DNA of 64,000 nucleotides from Catenulispora acidiphila DSM 44928 (GTDB lineage Bacteria; Actinomycetota; Actinomycetes; Streptomycetales; Catenulisporaceae), in NCBI RefSeq assembly GCF_000024025.1, contig NC_013131.1, forward strand, positions 2,852,001-2,916,000. The letters are read 5' to 3'. The position numbers and the translations under genes were made by a program. Positions within the stretch are counted from its first letter, which is position 1. The number at the start of each line of letters is the position of its first letter. Below are positions 58,946 to 64,000 of the stretch, one piece after another. Below the pieces are notes generated by a model. It had not been told where the DNA came from and did not search any database. It saw only the letters and a list, made by a program, of their open reading frames with translations.

Positions 58946-60661
58946 CTACCAGCCGCTGCCGATCTGTTGGCGCTGGCTGCCGAGGTAGCTCGGACTCGTG
59001 TAGAGGTAGAGGCTTCCGGTGCTGGTGTCGGTGGCGACGAAGTCCGCCTGCTTGTCAGAGTTCTGCCGGCCGATCGCGGCGATGTCGCCGTACCCGCCCC
59101 AGCCGCCGCCCAGCGCGACCCGGGTGGAGCCCGTGAAACCGGGGCTGGAGTACAGATACATCGTGGTGTCGGTGTCGTTGACGGCCACGAAGTCGTCCTG
59201 GCCGTCGCCGTTGTGGTCGCCGACATCGGTGATGTCGCGGGTCCCGGTCCAGCCGGTGCCGATCTGCTGGCGCTGGCTGCCCAGGTAGTTAGGACTCGTG
59301 TAGAGGTAGAGATTGCCGGTGGCGGCGTCGGTGGCGACGAAGTCCGGAACGCCGTCGCCGTTGCGGTCCCCGACGGTGGCCAGGTCGGTGTAGCTGTCCC
59401 AGCCGCCGCCGAGGTCGACGCGGGTCGTGCCCGAGAAGCCGGGACCGGAGTACAGGTACATGTGGTCGTCGGCGGTGTCGACGGCGATCAGGTCGGCGAT
59501 GCCGTCGCCGTTGTGGTCGCCGACGTCGACCAGATCGCGCATCGTGTCCCAGCTCCAGCCGAGCTGCGTCCGGTTCGCCCCGGAGTAGGCGGAGCTGGTG
59601 TAGAGGTACAGGTCGCCGGTGGAGCGCTCGACCGCCACGAAATCGTCGACGCCGTCGCCGTTGCGGTCCCCGACGTCGGTGGTCTCCCCCATCGAGGCGC
59701 TGGTCATGGTCGCCGTACCGCGGTAGAGGCGGTGGTCGGAGACCGTCACGTCACGCGCCAGCACGTCTCCGGAGACGTTCGTGAAGGCGTTCTGGCTGAA
59801 GAACAGATAGTCGATCTTCTTCGTGGCCTGAGACGTCAGGTCGACGTACGTCGGTTCGCCGGATCGGCAGTCCGACTGCGTCGCCGTGCAGATCGACGTG
59901 TTGAAGTAGTTCTTGTCTGTCTGATCGGCTTCGCGGAAGCTTCCGTGCGGACTGCCGGCCATTCCGGGCTGGTAGAAGGAGTCGAGGGTCGACGTCGTCG
60001 CCGAGGCGTTGAAGTCGCCGCCGAGCACGACGGGGATTCCCGCCTCCTGCCAGGGCCGCACGAGACTCGCCAGCTTCTGCGCCTCAAGCGCGGAGTAGGT
60101 GCTGGAGTCCCAGTACAGGTGCACCGAGCAGCCCCAGTGGAGCCGACCCTGGATGAAGCTCTCCACACACGGCGACGCGATGTCCTCGTCCGTGGGCTCC
60201 CCGCCGATCTTCAGGTGGAGGACTTTCGTCTGGACGACGGCGCCCTTCGTGAACATGGCGATGCCGTATGGGCTGCCGCTGCAGGTGCCCGAGCCCACAG
60301 CTTTGGTCTGGTCGAAGAGCCCTGTGTAGCCCCGCGTCCTCAACTGCGCGTCGATGCTGTCGAACTGGGACTTGCAGACCTCCTGGAGAAAGATGTCGTC
60401 GGCGTTCCCGCCGGTCGGGGATCCCTCGTCCTCGACAACTCTCAGGCGCTGTGTGTTGCTGTAGTCGCTCGATGAACAGTGGTTGCCGCAGATGTTGTAC
60501 GTGGAGAACCGGTACTGAGGCGCGGTATTGGGGGACGCCGAGTTATTGGGGGACGCCGTGCTATTCGGGGACGCCGTGCCGGCAGAGGCAGCGGGTGCGA
60601 TACCGGCCACTACGAGCGCTGCGAAAGTGAGAACTGCCCAGAGACGTCGCGTGAGCGACAT
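58946..60661 (-). CDS. secreted endonuclease/exonuclease/phosphatase-fold protein with five-repeat propeller
   Basis: A 571-residue exported protein. The signal peptide (to about residue 27) is followed by three six-residue repeats (ASPNST/ASPNNS/ASPNTA). An EEP domain (about 48-320) follows, with RFSTYNICGNH, FLQEVC, GGDFNA (Asp-x-Asn of the active site) and SDHRL (catalytic Asp-His). The last 248 residues are the propeller. EEP enzymes outside the cell are DNases, phosphodiesterases or sphingomyelinases; which applies here cannot be told. It lies 42 bases downstream of the NlpC/P60-like gene. Confidence 0.88.
   Translation of the reverse strand: MSLTRRLWAVLTFAALVVAGIAPAASAGTASPNSTASPNNSASPNTAPQYRFSTYNICGNHCSSSDYSNTQRLRVVEDEGSPTGGNADDIFLQEVCKSQFDSIDAQLRTRGYTGLFDQTKAVGSGTCSGSPYGIAMFTKGAVVQTKVLHLKIGGEPTDEDIASPCVESFIQGRLHWGCSVHLYWDSSTYSALEAQKLASLVRPWQEAGIPVVLGGDFNASATTSTLDSFYQPGMAGSPHGSFREADQTDKNYFNTSICTATQSDCRSGEPTYVDLTSQATKKIDYLFFSQNAFTNVSGDVLARDVTVSDHRLYRGTATMTSASMGETTDVGDRNGDGVDDFVAVERSTGDLYLYTSSAYSGANRTQLGWSWDTMRDLVDVGDHNGDGIADLIAVDTADDHMYLYSGPGFSGTTRVDLGGGWDSYTDLATVGDRNGDGVPDFVATDAATGNLYLYTSPNYLGSQRQQIGTGWTGTRDITDVGDHNGDGQDDFVAVNDTDTTMYLYSSPGFTGSTRVALGGGWGGYGDIAAIGRQNSDKQADFVATDTSTGSLYLYTSPSYLGSQRQQIGSGW
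58949..59692 (-). repeat. five-repeat propeller domain, copy 2
   Basis: A 744-base block again giving five calcium-loop repeats (DVGDRNGDGVDDFVAVE first, IGRQNSDKQADFVATD last) and ending GSGW-stop. In the last repeat the loop glycine is replaced (NSDKQ), the most diverged blade of the three copies. Confidence 0.9.
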
Positions 60662-60703
60662 GAACCGTCCTGCCCTCCTGTAGGAAGTGTGGGGTGAGCG
60701 TGA

Positions 60704-62074
60704 TTACCAGCCGGTGCCGATCTTCTGGCGCGAGCTGCCGAGATAGTTCGAGCTCGAATACAGGTAGAGGAAGTTGGTGCTGGTCTCGGTCGTGACGAAG
60801 TCCGGCTGGTGGTCGCCGTTGTGGTCGCCGATGGCGGCGATGTCCGTGTAGCCGCTCCAGCCGCCGCCGAGGTCGACGCGCGTGGTCCCGGAGAAGTCCG
60901 GGCCGTAGTACAGGTACATGTGGTTGTCGGAGGTGTTGACCGCGACGAAGTCGTCCTTGCCGTCACCGTTGTGGTCGCCGACATCGGTGATGTCGCGCGT
61001 CCCGGTCCAACCGGTGCCGGTCTGCTGCCGCTGGCTGCCGAGGTAGTTCGGGCTTGTGTACAGGTAAAGGTTTCCGGTGCTGCTGTCGGTGGTGACGAAG
61101 TCCGGAATGCCGTCGCCGTTGTGGTCGCCGACCGCGGCGATGTCCTTGTAGCTGCTCCAGCCGCCGCCGAGGTCGACGCGGGTGGTCCCGGAGAAGTCCG
61201 GGCCGTAGTACAGGTACATATGGTTGTCGGAGGTGTTGACCGCGACGAGATCGACCTTCCCGTCACCGTTGTGGTCACCGACAGCGGCGATGTCGCGCAT
61301 GGTGTTCCAGCCCCAGCCGAGCTTCTGCCGGTCGGTGCCGGAGTAGCCCGGGCTGGTGTAGAGGTACAGGAACCCGGAGGAGCGCTCGACAGCGGTGAAG
61401 TCGTCGACGCCGTCGCCGTTCTGGTCGCCGACGTCGGTGATCTCGCCCATCTTGCTCGGGTACTCGGTCACCTTGTTGTAGCGGAACGGCTCGTAGCCGT
61501 TGTTGAGCAGGTACGAGCGCGTGTAGTACGAGGAATCGACGTGGGCGACGGTGCCGGAGTGGGCTTCCTCGGCGACGATCGCCGTGCTGTGGCTGCTGGA
61601 GGTCCAGCCCAGGAACATCACGACGTGGGTGTTGATGTTGTCGATCATGTCGCCCGGCTGGAGGTCGTCCAGGGAGGACAGCTTGGTGGAGAAGTCCGGG
61701 AGGGACCACGTCGTCGCGCCGTAATTCTGGTCGGGCGCCAGGTGCCAGGCCATGGAGATGAAGCCTGAACAGTCCTGGCGGTAGGTGCCGTTGGAATCCG
61801 TCCAGTGGAGCGACTCGCTGTACGGGACGCGCTCGTTCACCCAGTCCTGGGCGCGCGCCTGGATCTCGGCGCGGCTGATGGGCCCGCCGGCCGTGGAGGT
61901 GCCGGTGTCGGGCTGGACGGTGGTTGCGGAGGACGCGCTTCCGGTGCCGGCCGCCGCTGACGCGGGCGCCATAGCGGCGGCGGTGATCAGGGCGACTGCC
62001 GTGGCGAGGAGGCCGGCGAGGCGCCGGCGTCCAGTTGCGGTCCGCGTGCCTTCGGCACGGAGGGCGTTGTTCAT
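60704..62074 (-). CDS. secreted NlpC/P60-like cysteine peptidase with five-repeat propeller
   Basis: A 456-residue exported protein. The signal peptide (about 1-41, with GRRRLAGLLA, possibly Tat) is followed by an NlpC/P60 or amidase-like papain-fold domain (about 65-205). Candidate nucleophile Cys102 is in YRQDCSGFISMAW and His150 in INTHVVMFLGW. The DLQPGDMI before the His is typical of the fold. The last 248 residues are the propeller. It probably cuts peptidoglycan peptides. ATG 62074 is preceded by AAAGGCCAGGA. It is the first transcribed of the three related genes. Confidence 0.88.
   Translation of the reverse strand: MNNALRAEGTRTATGRRRLAGLLATAVALITAAAMAPASAAAGTGSASSATTVQPDTGTSTAGGPISRAEIQARAQDWVNERVPYSESLHWTDSNGTYRQDCSGFISMAWHLAPDQNYGATTWSLPDFSTKLSSLDDLQPGDMIDNINTHVVMFLGWTSSSHSTAIVAEEAHSGTVAHVDSSYYTRSYLLNNGYEPFRYNKVTEYPSKMGEITDVGDQNGDGVDDFTAVERSSGFLYLYTSPGYSGTDRQKLGWGWNTMRDIAAVGDHNGDGKVDLVAVNTSDNHMYLYYGPDFSGTTRVDLGGGWSSYKDIAAVGDHNGDGIPDFVTTDSSTGNLYLYTSPNYLGSQRQQTGTGWTGTRDITDVGDHNGDGKDDFVAVNTSDNHMYLYYGPDFSGTTRVDLGGGWSGYTDIAAIGDHNGDHQPDFVTTETSTNFLYLYSSSNYLGSSRQKIGTGW
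60707..61450 (-). repeat. five-repeat propeller domain, copy 3
   Basis: A 744-base block encoding five calcium-loop repeats (DVGDQNGDGVDDFTAVE onward) and ending GTGW-stop. At DNA level, long stretches such as that encoding YLYTSPNYLGSQRQQTGTGW are nearly shared with copy 1, pointing to recent duplication or gene conversion. Confidence 0.9.
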
Positions 62075-62535
62075 TCCTGGCCTTTCAGTGGGGTTGGTTG
62101 TCAGGGTTCGAAGAGCGCCGTGATGCGGGCAGGGCTCCTTTCCGGATGAGGGCATGGCGCAGCGGAGCGTGGCGAGCACGCTCGTGGACGTCAGATGTGG
62201 TTGTCCCTGCGCGGGACGTGAGAAGCAGCTGTCAGTGATCTGCGATAGCCGATGAGGAAACCGAGCGCGATGAGGGAAGTGGCCGGGAACTGCCCGTCAT
62301 GCGTCGTGCGGTTTCCTGCGCATTGCGATGTCGATGCCAATGTCATCTGTCGTGCTATGACGGTGAGATCACCGATAGTCGTAGTGCGTGTCGCCCACTA
62401 CGTACTCCCTTTCAGGCGGGCGGGTCTTGATGGTGACAGTCATCGTCGCCGCCGTGCCTGGCGCCGCTTCAGGGCCGCGCTGTAGGGCTGCGATTCCATC
62501 GTGGACCGCAGCGCTCTTCATCTCCTCTTCACTTG
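62075..62535. promoter_or_regulatory. upstream region of the exoprotein cluster, no gene
   Basis: 461 bases between the NlpC/P60-like gene (start 62074) and the stop of the STAND regulator, both on the minus strand. It should carry the promoter and a long leader for the exoprotein genes. Small dyads are seen (gtccctgcgcgggac at 62203-62217 and cgagcacgctcg at 62173-62184). The short open frames lack ribosome sites and typical codon use. I could not fit a c-di-AMP or other known riboswitch. Confidence 0.4.
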
Positions 62536-64000
62536 CTATCTACTCGGTAGAGCAGCGACGTTCGGCTTCCCGTCGGCTCCCACGGCCGGGAGCGCGTCGG
62601 GTTCGCCGCGCAGGCGGGCCCGGACGACGTCGGCTTCCGAGCTGCCGATCCCGGTGAGCGTCGCGACGGCTTCCTCCCACGCGGCGCGCGCCTCGTCCCA
62701 GGCTCCGCGCATCGCCTGGGCGATGCCGATCTGGTCGTGCATCCGGCCGGCCAGCAGCGGGTCGCCGATGGTCAACGCGTAGGCGAGCGTTTCGCGGCTC
62801 AGCTCCAGGCCTTCGTCGGCCTCGCCGAGGCGCAGCAGCGTCCAGGCCAGCTGGCTGCGCGCGTAGCCGGCCCGGTAGTCCGAACCGCAGGCCTCTGCGA
62901 CGCCGATCGCCTCACGGAACAGGTCGCGGGCTTGTTCGTGCCGGCCCAGGTCGCCGACGGTCAGGCCGAGGTTGGCCAGGACGGCGGACAGCGCCGGGCT
63001 GTCGCCGAACTCGCGCAGGGTCTCGATGGCGGCGCTGTGGGCGGCGGCGGCTTCGTGCGGCATGCCCAGGTCGTAGCGCAGACTTCCGAGGTTGGCGCTG
63101 ATCTGCGCGGCACGCTGGCGGTCGCCGAGGTCGCGATAGGCGGCGACGGCTCGCTCGAACGGCTGCTGCGCCGCCTCGGGGTCGCGGCGCATGGCGTGGG
63201 CGATGCCGAGGTTGTTCGCCAGCGCCGCGGCTGCCGCGTGGTGCGCCTCGGCCAGCGCGGCCTGCTCGCCGAGTGCCTGGGTCTGGACCAGGGCGTCTAC
63301 ACGGTGGCGGCGCGAAAGGTAGGCGCCCAGCGCGATGGCGAGCTGCCAGACTCCGCGGTGGTCGCCGTGTTCGGCTGCTGACTTCGTCAGCGCGATCAGG
63401 TTCGCAGCCTCCTGATCGAACCAGTCCAGCGCGGCGGACTCGTCAGGGAAAGGCGTCGGGTTGTCGGTGAGGCTGTGGCGGACGTCCATCGGGAGCGCTG
63501 GCATGGCGGGGGCGAGAACCCGGTGGGCGGCTTGGGCGACGTTGATGTACCAGTCGAGGAGGCGTTGGAGAGCCAGGGAGTCCTGCGTCTGGTCGGCATC
63601 GTCGAGGCCTGACAGACCCCGGCCGTAGAGCCGCACGAGGTCGTGCATCCGGTAGCGGTCGGCGGCGGTGCGGTCGACCAGGTGCACCGTCTCCAGGACA
63701 CGCAGCAGATGGCGCACTTCGACATGCGCCGTGAAGCGCAGGTCGCCTTGATCGACCATGGCTTGCGCCGCCGCCGCGCCGACGCTGTCGCCGGGGTGCA
63801 GGCACAGGAGGCGGAACAGGCGGATCTGCGCGGCGGTCAGCCGGCGGCAGGAGTTCTCGAGCGCGTGGGAGACGGTGTGGCCGCCGTCGAGCAGGCCCAA
63901 GCCGTGCAGGCGGTCGGCTTCCGGGCTGAGTTCGGTGGCCAGCCCGGTCAGCCCGGCGGCCGGTTCCTCAAGCAGCCGGACGGCCGAGATGCGCAGTGCG
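62536..64000 (-). CDS. STAND (NB-ARC) / TPR regulator, AfsR-like (N-terminus outside window)
   Basis: The frame is open from the right window edge to the stop at 62536-62538, 488 visible residues. The first 130 are the winged-helix end of an NB-ARC ATPase (RLTAAQIRLFRLLCLHPGDS, LLRVLETVHLVDRT, RYRMHDLVRLYG). From about residue 195 there are at least six tetratricopeptide repeats (AALANNLGIAHAMRRDPEAA, AQISANLGSLRYDLGMPHEA and others). This is the layout of AfsR/SARP-type or other STAND regulators; whether a DNA-binding domain begins the protein cannot be seen. The frame has a TTG near 63900, but coding clearly continues upstream of it. Confidence 0.85.
   Translation of the reverse strand, partial: ALRISAVRLLEEPAAGLTGLATELSPEADRLHGLGLLDGGHTVSHALENSCRRLTAAQIRLFRLLCLHPGDSVGAAAAQAMVDQGDLRFTAHVEVRHLLRVLETVHLVDRTAADRYRMHDLVRLYGRGLSGLDDADQTQDSLALQRLLDWYINVAQAAHRVLAPAMPALPMDVRHSLTDNPTPFPDESAALDWFDQEAANLIALTKSAAEHGDHRGVWQLAIALGAYLSRRHRVDALVQTQALGEQAALAEAHHAAAAALANNLGIAHAMRRDPEAAQQPFERAVAAYRDLGDRQRAAQISANLGSLRYDLGMPHEAAAAHSAAIETLREFGDSPALSAVLANLGLTVGDLGRHEQARDLFREAIGVAEACGSDYRAGYARSQLAWTLLRLGEADEGLELSRETLAYALTIGDPLLAGRMHDQIGIAQAMRGAWDEARAAWEEAVATLTGIGSSEADVVRARLRGEPDALPAVGADGKPNVAALPSR

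Noticed and set aside
57005-60475. A 1156-codon open frame on the plus strand running through two minus-strand exoprotein genes
   Set aside because: It is the antisense frame of the repeated propeller DNA; the Val/Ala/Gly/Asp-only composition and the good signal peptides and motifs on the opposite strand show it is a shadow.
62075-62535. Possible c-di-AMP (ydaO-type) riboswitch before the NlpC/P60-like gene
   Set aside because: Such riboswitches often precede wall-hydrolase genes in actinomycetes, but I could not fit the conserved core to either part of this leader; a covariance-model search would decide.
1-64000. tRNA, rRNA or tmRNA genes, insertion-sequence transposases, integrases and att sites
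   Set aside because: I looked for cloverleaf ends, transposase-like DDE or serine-recombinase frames and flanking direct repeats and found none I could support.

Overview
The window is high-GC DNA from a free-living, filamentous-type actinomycete. The evidence is near-universal G/C third positions, frequent GTG starts, translational coupling through 4-base ATGA/GTGA overlaps, a four-gene conservon (histidine-kinase-like ATPase, roadblock, DUF742, small GTPase), an AfsR/STAND-like TPR regulator, GlsB, and many secreted modular proteins. The gene repertoire fits the Streptomycetales/Catenulisporales type. That placement is inference; no rRNA, tRNA or other taxonomic marker lies in the window. 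No insertion sequence, prophage, CRISPR array or replication origin was recognised.

Layout. 1-2.4 kb: the tail of a membrane protein, a CehA/McbA-type PHP metallohydrolase and a secreted beta-helix protein. 2.4-5.8 kb: two divergent coupled operons. Leftward are a type-1 copper lipoprotein, a Tat-type metallophosphoesterase and a four-helix membrane protein. Rightward are an ECF sigma factor and a Rieske protein that carries a cytoplasmic N-terminal extension. 6.2-10.3 kb: the most unusual locus, a single polypeptide reading sigma factor / zinc-type anti-sigma motif / membrane helix / GH128-like glucanase, coupled to two thaumatin-like exported proteins. I read it as a possible beta-1,3-glucan (fungal or oomycete wall) sensing and attack system. 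10.2-14 kb: conservon plus a divergent roadblock gene. 14-19.4 kb: amino-acid-oxidase-like flavoenzyme, a tandem-HTH mini-regulator, a 750-residue exoprotein and an S53 (sedolisin) protease. 19.4-27 kb: MFS exporter, aldo/keto reductase plus Gfo/Idh/MocA oxidoreductase, a six-repeat propeller candidate and a large HEAT-like protein. 27-35 kb: GlsB, trehalose-6-phosphate synthase, GalU, hemerythrin, MFS symporter and FUSC-type protein, separated by two tracts of degenerate tandem repeats.

35.4-44.5 kb is a carbohydrate-use locus. It holds a cytoplasmic GH36 alpha-galactosidase, a divergent leaderless ROK regulator, a secreted GH27 alpha-galactosidase, a Tat-exported GH95 enzyme and a secreted SGNH esterase. 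Together they look suited to stripping alpha-galactosyl, fucosyl and acyl decorations from plant polysaccharide. 44.5-46.2 kb is a TetR/SDR divergent pair with three palindromic operator candidates. 46.9-50.6 kb carries a short Rho paralogue and an RclA-like flavoenzyme with a divergent AraC/RclR-like regulator. 50.6-56.4 kb holds repeat-domain proteins (two divergent IPT/TIG proteins sharing a duplicated control element, an Ig-like protein and a HAF-repeat protein) and a LacI regulator.

56.8-62.1 kb encodes three consecutive secreted proteins with different N-terminal modules (DUF1906 glycosidase-like, endonuclease/exonuclease/phosphatase, NlpC/P60-like). Each ends in the same 248-residue, five-repeat Ca-binding propeller. 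The window ends inside a STAND/TPR regulator whose N-terminus lies beyond position 64000.
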